A stretch of 29,257 nt of DNA from Ardenticatenaceae bacterium (GTDB lineage Bacteria; Chloroflexota; Anaerolineae; Promineifilales; Promineifilaceae): positions 1-29,257 of the forward strand of contig JACKBR010000055.1 in NCBI GenBank assembly GCA_020634495.1. The letters are read 5' to 3'. This document shows, piece after piece, positions 1 to 7,508 of the stretch. Below the pieces are notes generated by a model, which was not told the DNA's origin, did not search any database, and saw only the letters and a list, made by a program, of their open reading frames with translations. The translations under genes were made by a program, and so were the position numbers. Each line of letters starts with the position of its first letter. Within the stretch, counting starts at the first letter, position 1.

Positions 1-924
1 GTCTCAGCCATCAGCCCCGGCACGGAGATGCTGCTCTATCGCGGCCAAATGCCCGCCCAGCTGATGGCCGACGCCACGATTGCCGCGCTGGGCGAGGGGG
101 GGTATCCACAAAAATACGGCTATGCGGCCGTGGGGCGGGTGGTGGAAATTGGCAAATCGGTCGAAAACTCGTGGCGCGACCGGCTGGTTTTTGCCTTTCA
201 GCCGCACCAGAGCCACTTCATCGCCCGGCCAGAGGAGGTCTTGCCCCTGCCCGCTGCAATGCTGCCGGAAACGGCCGTCTTCCTACCGAACATGGAAACG
301 GCCGTCTCCTTCGTCATGGACGCGCAGCCGGGGATTGGCGAGCAGGTGGCCGTGTTTGGCCAGGGCATTGTGGGCTTGCTCACCACCAGCTTGCTGGCCC
401 AGCTGCCGCTCACCTGCCTGCTCACGCTGGATAGCTATCCGCTGCGCCGCGACTGGTCGCAAAAGCTCGGTGCCAGCACCAGCCTGGACTCAACGGCCCC
501 CGATTTAGCAAACCAAATTCTGGCAGCATTGCCCCATGCCAGCCACCATCCCGGCCTGGATTTAGCTTTTGAACTGTCCGGCAATCCGGCGGCTTTGGAT
601 GGGGCAATTGAGCTGATGGGGTTTAACGGCCGTATTCTCATCGGCTCCTGGTACGGCAGCAAGCGAGCTAATTTGAACCTGGGCGGCAAGTTTCATCGCA
701 GCCAGATTCAGCTCATTAGCAGCCAGGTGAGCCACCTTGCCCCGCGCTGGCAGGGGCGCTGGAGCAAAAAACGGCGCATGGCCGTCGCCTGGCAGATGTT
801 GGCCAAAGTGCAGCCGCAGCGGCTCATCACCCACCGCTTCCCGCTGGCGCAAGCGGCTGACGCTTATGAATTGATTGATCAAAAGCCGGAAACGGCCGTG
901 CAACTCATTTTCATTTATGATTAG
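1..924 (+). CDS. Zinc-free medium-chain dehydrogenase, BchC-like (5' partial)
   Basis: The frame is open from base 1, so the N-terminus lies outside the window; about 307 residues are visible. The visible start contains ISPGTEMLLYRG, which resembles the ISTGTE..L segment of BchC-type medium-chain dehydrogenases. In ordinary zinc alcohol dehydrogenases a CGTD segment with the catalytic zinc Cys sits there, so a catalytic zinc is probably absent. A Rossmann NAD(P) motif GQGIVG lies in the middle, followed by the usual nucleotide-binding half and a C-terminal catalytic-lobe return. It most likely oxidises or reduces an alcohol/ketone on a small molecule, substrate unknown. It heads a same-strand run with a pterin synthase homologue, a glycosyltransferase and a methyltransferase, suggesting a shared biosynthetic pathway. 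A true bacteriochlorophyll role is unlikely because no other bch gene is seen. Confidence 0.8.
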   Translation, partial: VSAISPGTEMLLYRGQMPAQLMADATIAALGEGGYPQKYGYAAVGRVVEIGKSVENSWRDRLVFAFQPHQSHFIARPEEVLPLPAAMLPETAVFLPNMETAVSFVMDAQPGIGEQVAVFGQGIVGLLTTSLLAQLPLTCLLTLDSYPLRRDWSQKLGASTSLDSTAPDLANQILAALPHASHHPGLDLAFELSGNPAALDGAIELMGFNGRILIGSWYGSKRANLNLGGKFHRSQIQLISSQVSHLAPRWQGRWSKKRRMAVAWQMLAKVQPQRLITHRFPLAQAADAYELIDQKPETAVQLIFIYD

Positions 925-950
925 CCACCTTTTAATTACCAACCACCAAT

Positions 951-1055
951 TGTCATTCTGACCGGAGGGAAGAATCCCTTTGAGGAGCATCCTGTAAACG
1001 CCACGCCCGCGAATGATGCCCTCCGTAGGGATGCTTCACTTCGTTCAGCATGACA
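951..1055. repeat. REP-like imperfect inverted repeat
   Basis: An intergenic element lies between the dehydrogenase and the pterin synthase homologue. Its ends, tgtcattctga (951-961) and tcagcatgaca (1045-1055), pair with one mismatch. Inner stretches containing gaatccc and agggatgc give further partial pairing. Translated in reverse it yields the CHAERSEAS-type phrase that I recall from dispersed REP-like elements in many bacterial genomes (memory, not checked). It ends about 20 bases before the next start codon and may form a hairpin in the transcript. Confidence 0.7.
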
Positions 1056-1074
1056 GCATTCGGAGGAATTATTC

Positions 1075-1458
1075 ATGTACACCGTTGCCGTTAAACGTGA
1101 TTTTGTCGCCCAGCACTTCCTCATCGGCGGGGATTGGGGGCCAGAAAACGAGTGGCACTCCCACCATTACGTCGTCGAGCTTCAGCTTAGTGGCCCCACG
1201 CTGGACCAGCATGGCTACCTGGTAGACATCGTAGACATCGAGGCCAATCTGGACGCGCTGGTAGCCACCTACAAAGACAAAACGCTCAATGACCTGCCCG
1301 CATTTGCCGGGCTCAACCCCAGCATCGAGCATTTCGCCCGCATCCTGGCCACCCAGCTCGCCGAGCGCATCCAGGCCAGCACGCTAAGCGAACTCACCGT
1401 GAAGATTTGGGAGAATGAGATTGCCTGGGCGTCGTTTCGGTTATCAGTGAGTCAGTAA
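1075..1458 (+). CDS. Divergent 6-pyruvoyl-tetrahydropterin synthase / QueD-family protein
   Basis: The protein has 127 residues, a normal length for the PTPS/QueD fold. The zinc-binding histidines are recognisable as H14 and as H28/H30 in EWHSHHY. E113 in WENE matches the Glu that anchors the pterin ring, and NPSIEHFA matches the family's PT-x-E-N-x-A helix. The catalytic machinery is altered: the Cys four residues before the HxH pair is Glu24, and the usual Asp-His dyad before LND appears as Lys67-Asp68. It is therefore probably not a standard queuosine-pathway QueD or a standard PTPS; it may bind a pterin-like substrate and catalyse a different step. A ggagga ribosome site precedes the ATG. 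The last codons and the stop lie in a repeat arm. The next gene downstream is a glycosyltransferase. Confidence 0.85.
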   Translation: MYTVAVKRDFVAQHFLIGGDWGPENEWHSHHYVVELQLSGPTLDQHGYLVDIVDIEANLDALVATYKDKTLNDLPAFAGLNPSIEHFARILATQLAERIQASTLSELTVKIWENEIAWASFRLSVSQ

Positions 1459-1506
1459 TCAGTAGACCAGTATTCAGTTTGCCCTGTGTATTTACTGATT
1501 ACTGAC
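1451..1506. repeat. Intergenic inverted repeat with 14-bp perfect stem
   Basis: The 14-base arm at 1451-1464 is perfectly complementary to 1493-1506, with a 28-base loop. A second pairing (cagtattcag just inside, ctgaatactg just outside) continues the word-like pattern, so the whole block 1444-1532 is made of variants of cagtaatcagt. The left arm overlaps the stop codon of the preceding gene. A related one-sided fragment lies at 9986-10019 after etfA. No T-tract follows, so it is not a classical terminator. Confidence 0.85.
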
Positions 1507-1532
1507 CTACTGAACACTGAATACTGCAAACT

Positions 1533-2621
1533 ATGAAAATAGGACTCATCATCTACGGCCGTCTCCAAACAATCTCCGGCGGCTACCTGTACGACCGCCA
1601 GCTGGTTGAGCATTTGGAAGCGGCTGGGGACGAGGTGGAAATCATCTCGCTGCCCTGGGAAGGATACGGCCGTTCCCTCCTGCACAACTTTTGGTTTGCC
1701 CTGGCCGAGCAGCTGCGCCAGGCTGAATTTGACCTGCTGCTGCAAGACGAGCTAAACCATCCGTCGCTGTTTTGGCTAAACGGCCGTCTCCGTGGCCAGG
1801 TTCCTTACCCAATCATCAGCATCGTCCACCACCTGCGCAGCAGCGAACTGCGCCCAAATTGGCAAAACTGGCTCTACCGCCAAATCGAGCGGCGCTACCT
1901 GGCCCCGGTGGATGGCTTCGTCTTCAACAGCCAGACCACGCGGCAGGTGGTGCAGTCGCTGGTGGGGGATGGCCAGCCGCACGTCGTGGCCCTGCCCGCT
2001 GGCGACCGCTTCCAGCCAGCGCTCACACCACAGCAAATTGAAGCGCGTGCCCAGCAGCCGGGGCCGCTGCGGCTGCTGTTTGTGGGCAATTTGATTGAGC
2101 GCAAAGGATTGCACATTTTATTGGAAGCGGTGGCGGGTTTGTCTCCGTCGGACTGGACGCTGGATGTGGTGGGGGATACGGCCGTATCCCCCCGCTACAC
2201 CCACCAAATCCAGCAAAAACTCAGCCCAAATGTCATCCTGCATGGCCCGCTTAGCGACGCCGAACTTGCCGCCAAGATGGCCCAAAGCCACCTGCTCGTC
2301 GTCCCCTCCAGCTACGAAGGCTTTGGCATCGTCTACCTGGAAGGCATGGGCTTTGGCCTGCCCGCCATCGCCGGGCGCGGCGGCGCAGCCCACGAAATCA
2401 TCACCCACGGCGTGGACGGCTTTCTGGCCGATGACGCCGCCACGCTGCGCCGCCATTTGCACACCCTGCACCACAACCGCGCCCAGCTCAGCCAAATGAG
2501 CCACGCCGCCCAAACCCGCTTCACCGCGCACCCTACCTGGACCGATTCCATGTCCCAAATTCGAGACTTCCTCCACTTCACAATTAAAAATTCACCATTC
2601 ACTATTCACAATTCATTATGA
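1533..2621 (+). CDS. Glycosyltransferase family 4 (GT-B fold)
   Basis: The 362-residue protein has the GT4 layout. The N-terminal Rossmann domain begins [11 protein letters not shown] with a glycine pair at 16-17. A hinge and the donor domain follow, with [12 protein letters not shown] (181-192, Lys191 in the phosphate-binding position). The E-x7-E motif is seen in [10 protein letters not shown] (E262 and E270), followed by [11 protein letters not shown]. It should transfer a sugar from a nucleotide-sugar to an acceptor in the cytoplasm; donor and acceptor cannot be read from sequence. Translational coupling to the methyltransferase (ATGA overlap) and the pterin-synthase homologue upstream suggest it modifies a small molecule rather than surface polysaccharide. 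The last dozen or so codons are encoded by an AT-rich repeat and look like an accidental extension. Confidence 0.9.
   Translation: MKIGLIIYGRLQTISGGYLYDRQLVEHLEAAGDEVEIISLPWEGYGRSLLHNFWFALAEQLRQAEFDLLLQDELNHPSLFWLNGRLRGQVPYPIISIVHHLRSSELRPNWQNWLYRQIERRYLAPVDGFVFNSQTTRQVVQSLVGDGQPHVVALPAGDRFQPALTPQQIEARAQQPGPLRLLFVGNLIERKGLHILLEAVAGLSPSDWTLDVVGDTAVSPRYTHQIQQKLSPNVILHGPLSDAELAAKMAQSHLLVVPSSYEGFGIVYLEGMGFGLPAIAGRGGAAHEIITHGVDGFLADDAATLRRHLHTLHHNRAQLSQMSHAAQTRFTAHPTWTDSMSQIRDFLHFTIKNSPFTIHNSL
2578..2617. repeat. AT-rich word repeat inside the glycosyltransferase 3' end
   Basis: Successive variants of attcacaa and attcacta fill the last 40 bases of the glycosyltransferase and reach the ATG of the next gene. 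The encoded tail ([13 protein letters not shown]) has no resemblance to a GT4 C-terminus. It behaves like the other word-type repeats of this window, but here it is translated. Confidence 0.6.
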
Positions 2622-3463
2622 TCACATATGACTTCCCTCGCTACCTCGCCGCTAAAAAAACGGTCGATGACCGCGCCCTCAACGCCCACGTCTGGCAAAT
2701 GCTGCACCAACATTTGCCACCCCATCCCCACATCCTGGAAGTTGGCGCAGGCATCGGCACAATGGTTGAACGGCTGGCTGAACAAAAGTTCATTTCATCG
2801 GCAAATTACACCGCCCTGGACAACCAGCCAGAGAACATCGCCACCGCCCGGCAGCGGCTGGCCCACCTGCCCGCAGGCATTCAGCTCACGCTGGAAGCAA
2901 CTGATCTGTTCGCGTTCATAGCGCGAGAGCGGGGCAATCGTCACTGGGACGTGCTCATCGCCCACGCCTTTTTGGATTTGATGGACATTCCCGCCACGCT
3001 GCCCCGGCTTTTTAGCCTGCTCAAGCCGGGCGGGCTGTTCTACTTCAGCATCAACTTCGATGGCGTGACAACGCTGGAACCGGCCATCGACCCGGCGCTG
3101 GACGCCAAAATCGAGCAGCTTTACCACCAAACAATGGACAAGCGCGTGACCGATGGGAAACGCTCTGGCGACAGCCGCAGCGGGCGGCACCTGTTTGGCC
3201 ATTTGCGGCAGGCGGGGGCGCACATTTTGGCTGCGGGCGGCTCCGACTGGGTGGTGTTTGCCGGGGAAAACGGGTATCCGGCGGACGAAAAATATTTTTT
3301 GCAGTTCATTGTGGAAACGATGCGTCGCGCCTTGCAGAATCATCCAGCGCTAGATCAACAGCAGTTTGCCCAATGGATTGCCCGACGGCAGGCCCAAATT
3401 GAAACGGGGGAGTTGGTGTACATTGCTCACCAGCTAGACTTTTTGGGCCGCTGGCCTGGATAA
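2618..3463 (+). CDS. Class I SAM-dependent methyltransferase
   Basis: The protein has 281 residues. Motif I, EVGAGIGT (41-48), binds S-adenosylmethionine. The acidic post-I segment is TALDN. Motifs II/III are seen in [15 protein letters not shown] and [19 protein letters not shown]. The fold is that of small-molecule O-, N- or C-methyltransferases. An extra C-terminal region of about 90 residues, containing the sequence GSDWVVF, could define the substrate. Its ATG overlaps the glycosyltransferase stop, so both are made from one transcript. It is the last gene of the left-hand cluster and is followed by a terminator-like hairpin. The substrate is unknown; a glycosylated pterin-like product is an inference from the neighbours. 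Confidence 0.88.
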   Translation: MITYDFPRYLAAKKTVDDRALNAHVWQMLHQHLPPHPHILEVGAGIGTMVERLAEQKFISSANYTALDNQPENIATARQRLAHLPAGIQLTLEATDLFAFIARERGNRHWDVLIAHAFLDLMDIPATLPRLFSLLKPGGLFYFSINFDGVTTLEPAIDPALDAKIEQLYHQTMDKRVTDGKRSGDSRSGRHLFGHLRQAGAHILAAGGSDWVVFAGENGYPADEKYFLQFIVETMRRALQNHPALDQQQFAQWIARRQAQIETGELVYIAHQLDFLGRWPG

Positions 3464-3485
3464 GTTCAGTATCTGTCTAAATTTT

Positions 3486-3560
3486 GCCACAGAGTTCACA
3501 GAGAATTGAGAGGTGATTGTTTCCTTCTCAGATTTCTCTTTTTCCTCTGTGGCTTTTTTT
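3486..3560 (+). terminator. Repeat-derived hairpin with T-tract after the methyltransferase
   Basis: gccacagag (3486-3494) pairs perfectly with ctctgtggc (3545-3553), and seven T residues follow directly (3554-3560). The loop is long (50 bases) but holds further complementary words. It belongs to the dispersed cacagag repeat family and lies between the convergent methyltransferase and rhomboid genes. Confidence 0.6.
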
Positions 3561-3569
3561 GATAAACGC

Positions 3570-4319
3570 TTAGTAAAGAGATAGTGGACTGAACGGGGAG
3601 ATGAGGTAGGCGGCAAAAATCCCGCTGAGAAAGCCCCACAAGTGACCAGCCACAGAAATTTTGGCACCGTTGGGCAGCGTGCCGCGGCTGGTGAGCGTGT
3701 AATAAATGCGCTTGCGAAAGAACACAAACAGGATGACGGCTACGGCCGTTTTCCAGCTACCGGCAAATAACCCATGAGACACATCAAAGCTAAATAAGCC
3801 CAGCACCAGACCGCTGGCCCCAAGCTGTAGCCCCTTGGCCCCAAACAGCCAGACGCCAATCCCCTGAATTACAAACAGAAACAGAGCCACCGGCAGCAAA
3901 ATGGACAGCGTGGGCAAAATAAAGACGGCCACCCCCGCAAAAATAAGCAAGAGCCAGGTGTTGCCCATGAGATGGCCAAAATCGCCATGCACAAATGGGT
4001 AGGTAAACATGCGGATGAGGCTAAAGGAGCTGCCGGTGAGAAAGCCGAGACGATTGGTCAGCCCGCCCTTGAAGAAAAATTGATCCAGAAAGCGTAAGCC
4101 AAAGGTGGTGAAGAAGAGACCCGCGATAATTTTTACGGCCGTATCCACCCGGCTCATCACATCGGCCGTAGAACCGGCGTCCTGCGACAGGGCCACAAAC
4201 GTAGGCTGCTGCATCAACCACAGATACCCGCGAAACAAGGCAAAGCCCACCACAATGATGCTGCCAAAGGTAAAAAAGAACCAAATCGTCCCGAGGATTT
4301 TTCGTAAACGGCTGAACAT
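3570..4319 (-). CDS. Rhomboid-family intramembrane serine protease
   Basis: The protein has 249 residues from the ATG at 4319; an in-frame ATG at 4403 would add 28 residues that do not look like part of the fold. The hallmarks are all present: FVHGDFGHLMGN (H111, H116, N120) at the second core helix, the catalytic serine in LGASG (S169), and the catalytic histidine in GHLWGFLSG (H226). About six or seven hydrophobic helices are visible, with one before the rhomboid core. Such proteases cleave transmembrane segments of membrane proteins within the bilayer. The substrate is unknown. It has no obvious ribosome site and lies 259 bases from the next gene, so it is probably transcribed on its own. 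Confidence 0.9.
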   Translation of the reverse strand: MFSRLRKILGTIWFFFTFGSIIVVGFALFRGYLWLMQQPTFVALSQDAGSTADVMSRVDTAVKIIAGLFFTTFGLRFLDQFFFKGGLTNRLGFLTGSSFSLIRMFTYPFVHGDFGHLMGNTWLLLIFAGVAVFILPTLSILLPVALFLFVIQGIGVWLFGAKGLQLGASGLVLGLFSFDVSHGLFAGSWKTAVAVILFVFFRKRIYYTLTSRGTLPNGAKISVAGHLWGFLSGIFAAYLISPFSPLSLY

Positions 4320-4477
4320 GGTTTTTGCCAATGCTCTGGTAAAGCTTGAATAAAAACAAAACGCTGGTTGCCTAATTCTAACCACCAAGCAACCAGCGTC
4401 CAAATTATTTGATTTTATGAACTGTCTTTATTTGTCCATCACTGTAATGGTCAAGCACTTCTTGAAAAAACTTTTTA

Positions 4478-4560
4478 CCGCAAAGACCGCAGAGGGCGCG
4501 AAGATTTCTCCTAAATCTCTCTGTGAAACTCTGCACCTTCTCTGCGTACCTCTGTGTAAC
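4478..4560. repeat. cacagag-family intergenic repeat
   Basis: The words ccgcaaagaccgcagag on the left and ctctgtgaaactctgc...ctctgcgtacctctgtg on the right form an imperfect inverted repeat in the 259-base gap between the rhomboid gene and the small membrane protein. Nothing else recognisable lies in this gap. Confidence 0.7.
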
Positions 4561-4578
4561 TAGTTTTTGACCATACCC

Positions 4579-4911
4579 TTATTTATCCATAACAAGCAAA
4601 ATGATCAAAATTACCTCAATGGCTTTGGTAACAAGCCCTAATCCACTTGTAAACGCATCAGGATTCATAACAAAATAAAGAATAATCGTCAGGGCAGTGT
4701 ACCCTACCAGTGCCCAGCGGAGCATGGCTTGCTGAGAGGCAAGCTGCGGCAAAAAGTAAAGGCCAGCTACCAGGGCTAGATAACCCAAAAAATTCAGGAT
4801 AAACAGCACATTACCAAATTGAATGCCTAAAATCAGGTGAATAACGGCCGTTGCCACCGTCAACCCCACAATTCCTTTTTGCCGACCTGATAATTTTGCA
4901 ACCATATCCAT
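4579..4911 (-). CDS. Small four-helix membrane protein, unknown function
   Basis: The protein has 110 residues starting MDMVAKLSGRQKG. This start is chosen because a strong gaggagg ribosome site lies nine bases upstream on the minus strand; the longer open frame to 5040 has no such site. After a short basic N-terminus there are four hydrophobic segments, roughly residues 12-30, 34-52, 60-80 and 88-108, with few charges. The pattern matches small DUF-type membrane proteins, but I recognise no family. It lies downstream of the lipid genes on the same strand, separated by 151 bases. The palindrome ACGGCCGT encodes T-A-V inside its first helix. Confidence 0.75.
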   Translation of the reverse strand: MDMVAKLSGRQKGIVGLTVATAVIHLILGIQFGNVLFILNFLGYLALVAGLYFLPQLASQQAMLRWALVGYTALTIILYFVMNPDAFTSGLGLVTKAIEVILIILLVMDK

Positions 4912-5062
4912 ACCAAAAAACCTCCTCTTGCTTAAAAATAGATAGATGTGGGAATTCCCTCTTCCTACAGTTGAGAATGTTGTCCCGGGTTGTGCAAAGA
5001 TACGCAGCAATGCTCTGTTTGGATTTTTCTCACTGTTCAAAACCCCAATTAGGGCCGTTGGG

Positions 5063-6037
5063 TTACGGCCGTATCCACGCCATCTTCAAACGCTGTCCCA
5101 TCCACCACAAGCCCAGCAGCCCCAGCGCCACATCTCGCAAACGAATGAGCAGGCTCAGGCTAAGGCCCACTGCCGGATTTAAGCCCATCATGCTCAAGGC
5201 CCACACCTGGCTGGCTTCCAGCGTGCCCAGCCCGCCTGGCAGCGGCAGCAAATAGGCCACCCGCGCCGCCGTCAGCAGGGTGATGACCTGCGCCAGCGTT
5301 ACCGGCCCGCCCAAAAACCGCACCATCAGGTAAAATTCGGCAATCATGAGCGCCCAGGCAAAACCAGCCAGACCAATTGCGCCCAACAATACCCTGGGGT
5401 TTTGCTGGCAAAGGGCATTCATTTGAGCTTCGCTGTGGCGCACGGCCGTTTCCCAACGATCCCACTTCAGCCCGTGCAGCAGCCAGCTAACCGGCTGTTT
5501 TCCACGCCAAATCAGCGCCAAATAAAATGCAGGGGGCCATAAAAGCAGCAAAATCCAAACGGCCGTGCGGCCGCCCACCGCTTCCCCCAGCAAGCCAGTT
5601 TGCACCACCAGCAGCACGCCTAAAGCCAAAATACCAAAATTGAGCAGCAGTTCTACCGTTTTGTCCAGCGAAACGGCGGCAATTGCCACCGGGCGCGGCA
5701 CGCCATGCTGCCGTTCAACCAACAGCACCTGCACCGGCTCGCCGCCAAACTGCGGCCCCGGCGTAAAGTAGCTCACGCCAAACGCCGCCAACCGGTGCCC
5801 CAGCAGCGGCCAAAAAGACAGTTCATGCCCCAACCCCCGCAAAAGCAGCCACCAACGGCCGTTCAAAGCCAGCAGCACCCAGCCATTCAGCGCCACCAAC
5901 ACAACCAGATGCCAGCCACGCAGCCCGGCCAACATCTCCACCACCGCCTCCAAAGGCACCGAGCGCACCACCAGCCACAACAAAAACAGCGCCGCGCCCC
6001 ACACGCCAACTGACCAAACCCACTTTTTACTTTTCAC
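5063..6037 (-). CDS. Lysylphosphatidylglycerol synthase TM-domain / UPF0104 flippase-like protein
   Basis: The protein has 324 residues with about eight hydrophobic helices and no soluble catalytic domain. The family signatures are the long first helix, the segment GVSYFTPGPQFGGEPVQVLLVERQHG (G-E-P central), VSLDKTVELL and PLPGGLGTLEAS near the C-terminus. Stand-alone proteins of this family resemble the flippase half of MprF and the AglD/UPF0104 group and are thought to move lipid-linked molecules. The start is a GTG, and the first codons (MKSKKW) fall inside a word-type repeat. The stop codon is formed by the edge of an ACGGCCGT palindrome. It lies just downstream of the CDP-alcohol phosphatidyltransferase, so the two probably act on the same lipid. 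Confidence 0.88.
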   Translation of the reverse strand: MKSKKWVWSVGVWGAALFLLWLVVRSVPLEAVVEMLAGLRGWHLVVLVALNGWVLLALNGRWWLLLRGLGHELSFWPLLGHRLAAFGVSYFTPGPQFGGEPVQVLLVERQHGVPRPVAIAAVSLDKTVELLLNFGILALGVLLVVQTGLLGEAVGGRTAVWILLLLWPPAFYLALIWRGKQPVSWLLHGLKWDRWETAVRHSEAQMNALCQQNPRVLLGAIGLAGFAWALMIAEFYLMVRFLGGPVTLAQVITLLTAARVAYLLPLPGGLGTLEASQVWALSMMGLNPAVGLSLSLLIRLRDVALGLLGLWWMGQRLKMAWIRP

Positions 6038-6120
6038 TTATTACTCACCCTGTCACCCTGTCACCTTGTCACCCCTTCACCCTGTCACCTTGTCACCCTG
6101 TCACCCTGTCACCCCTCACC
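6023..6120. repeat. Word repeat followed by gtcaccct tandem array
   Basis: Bases 6023-6045 carry the tttttacttttcacttatta word also seen at 25887-25910. They are followed by about nine degenerate copies of the eight-base unit gtcaccct (6044-6120). The array fills the whole gap between two genes. It supplies the stop and last codons of the CDP-alcohol transferase and, at its other end, the start region of the flippase-like gene. Related arrays lie at 11334-11376 and 14105-14154. Confidence 0.9.
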
Positions 6121-7296
6121 CGCCCGCCGCAGCAAAAACCGCTCCTCTGGCTTCCAATGGGAGAGCGGCCCCGTACCCAGCAGCATGAGGCAAACGGCCG
6201 TTGCCAAACCAAGCCCGTTGGCCCAACTCAATCCCCGCGTCACCATGTCGAACCCCAGCGGGAAAACCAGCCAGAACGCCGCCAGCCGCCCCATGGTACC
6301 CAACAAGACAAGACCACCGCCCAGCAGCAGCAACACCAGCGCCACCATTGCTAAAAAGGCGGGCAGAGGCAGCCCCCAGCCCGTGAACAGCGCCACCCAG
6401 GCGGGCGGTGGCCACGCCTGCGGCAGCGCTAGAAAAATTGCCGAGACACAGCTGCCCAGCGCCAGCCGAAAAAGCGGCGGCAACCAGCGTGTTGTGGTCT
6501 GGTAGAGCCATTGCTGCACCTGCCGGTAACGCACACTCTGCGCATCTAATCGGCCAGTCACCAGAAACCAGTCGCGCAAAAAGCCCAGGGCAGTGGGGAT
6601 GGCAAACATCGTTCCGGCAATGGTGGCAAATTCGGGGGGCATAATCGGCCAGAGCACGGCGCTCATAAAGCCCATTTGGAACCCGGCAAAAACGCGACGA
6701 TGCACGCTGTGGGGCAAATTGTGGCTGGGCAGGCCCCGTCGCGCCCGCAGCCAGAGGCCAAAGACAAACAGGTAGCGCGCCAGGCCCAGAACCAAATACC
6801 ACCAGGGCAGCTGCCCATACCACACCGCCAGCAGGCTCACGATGAGCATCCCCAGGCCGTCGTATTCCATGTCCAGCCGCTCGCCCAGCCGGGTGGCGTG
6901 GTTGGTGATGCGCGCCAGGTAGCCATCCAGATAATCGGCCACGTCGGCGGCGGTGTAGAGCAGCATGGGCAGCCAGGCCAGCCAGCCAGCGGGCCAGGGG
7001 CTAAACAAAAAGCCCGCCACCATGCTGATGGCCAGCCCGCGCAGCAAAGTCAGCCGGTTGCCCCAGCCAAATGTGGGCAGCACGGCCGTTTCTCCCCTGC
7101 GCCTATTTTCAGCCAAATTGCTGCCCACCACCCACAAACAGTAGAGCAGCGGCGGCAGGGTAAGCGCCAGCCAACGGTTGGCGGCTTCAATTTGCCACAC
7201 TTGCCGCAGCCAGAAGTAGAAAAGGAGTACGGCCGTTCCCCAGCCAACTGCCAGCCACAGCCAATGTCTTCTTAATTTTTTCAATTGTGCTTCCAC
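6109..7296 (-). CDS. CDP-alcohol phosphatidyltransferase family membrane protein
   Basis: The protein has 395 residues. It carries the complete family motif D-x2-D-G-x2-A-R-x8-G-x3-D-x3-D: D121, D124, G125, A128, R129, G138, D142 and D146. This is preceded by the usual GNRLTLLRG segment (79-87). The aspartates bind two metal ions, and the enzyme joins a CDP-linked alcohol or diacylglycerol to a second alcohol, releasing CMP. At twice the usual ~200 residues, it has extra membrane helices on both sides, including about four after residue 270. The exact lipid cannot be assigned. The start is GTG; the C-terminal codons lie in the gtcaccct array. Linked to the flippase-like gene downstream. Confidence 0.9.
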   Translation of the reverse strand: MEAQLKKLRRHWLWLAVGWGTAVLLFYFWLRQVWQIEAANRWLALTLPPLLYCLWVVGSNLAENRRRGETAVLPTFGWGNRLTLLRGLAISMVAGFLFSPWPAGWLAWLPMLLYTAADVADYLDGYLARITNHATRLGERLDMEYDGLGMLIVSLLAVWYGQLPWWYLVLGLARYLFVFGLWLRARRGLPSHNLPHSVHRRVFAGFQMGFMSAVLWPIMPPEFATIAGTMFAIPTALGFLRDWFLVTGRLDAQSVRYRQVQQWLYQTTTRWLPPLFRLALGSCVSAIFLALPQAWPPPAWVALFTGWGLPLPAFLAMVALVLLLLGGGLVLLGTMGRLAAFWLVFPLGFDMVTRGLSWANGLGLATAVCLMLLGTGPLSHWKPEERFLLRRAGEG

Positions 7297-7382
7297 CTAT
7301 ATTTGTGCTATCCTGTAACGCGGTGCGGCATAAACCCGGTGTGTTCCTGCTTTTCAACAAAGCCACACCTGCAAAATGTCAC

Positions 7383-7447
7383 TTTATTAACCAGGCTACC
7401 GCCGCTATAATCTGCTAAACCATAGCTTGGTAACCATCGTATGGTAA
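7383..7447 (+). promoter_or_regulatory. Candidate promoter and tandem dyads upstream of the zinc-ribbon gene
   Basis: TTTATT (7383-7388) and TATAAT (7406-7411) are separated by 17 bases. Just downstream are two 13-base dyads starting 14 bases apart: acca/tggt at 7419-7431 and the perfect accat-cgt-atggt at 7433-7445. The arrangement would suit an operator covering the early transcribed region. The 212-base gap also serves the divergent CDP-alcohol transferase gene. Confidence 0.45.
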
Positions 7448-7508
7448 TGATACGCAAAACAAAATTTATTGGATTGCCTTTAACGGCGTCTGCGGCAAGA
7501 ATGTTCCT

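Noticed and set aside
1..924. Bacteriochlorophyll gene bchC
   Set aside because: The similarity is limited to the zinc-free start segment, no other photosynthesis gene is present, and the neighbours point to another small-molecule pathway.
936..1124. Minus-strand open frame containing a CHAERSEAS-like phrase
   Set aside because: It is the translation of the REP-like inverted repeat, without a ribosome site or domain. Such frames are a frequent artefact of this repeat type.
6044..6120. CRISPR-like array of gtcaccct units
   Set aside because: Units are eight bases and contiguous, with no spacers and no cas genes, so it is a tandem repeat and not a CRISPR.
6676..7275. Long plus-strand open frame (199 codons) opposite the CDP-alcohol transferase
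   Set aside because: Composition is low-complexity Gln/Pro/His-rich, and the minus-strand frame carries a complete catalytic motif. It is a shadow.
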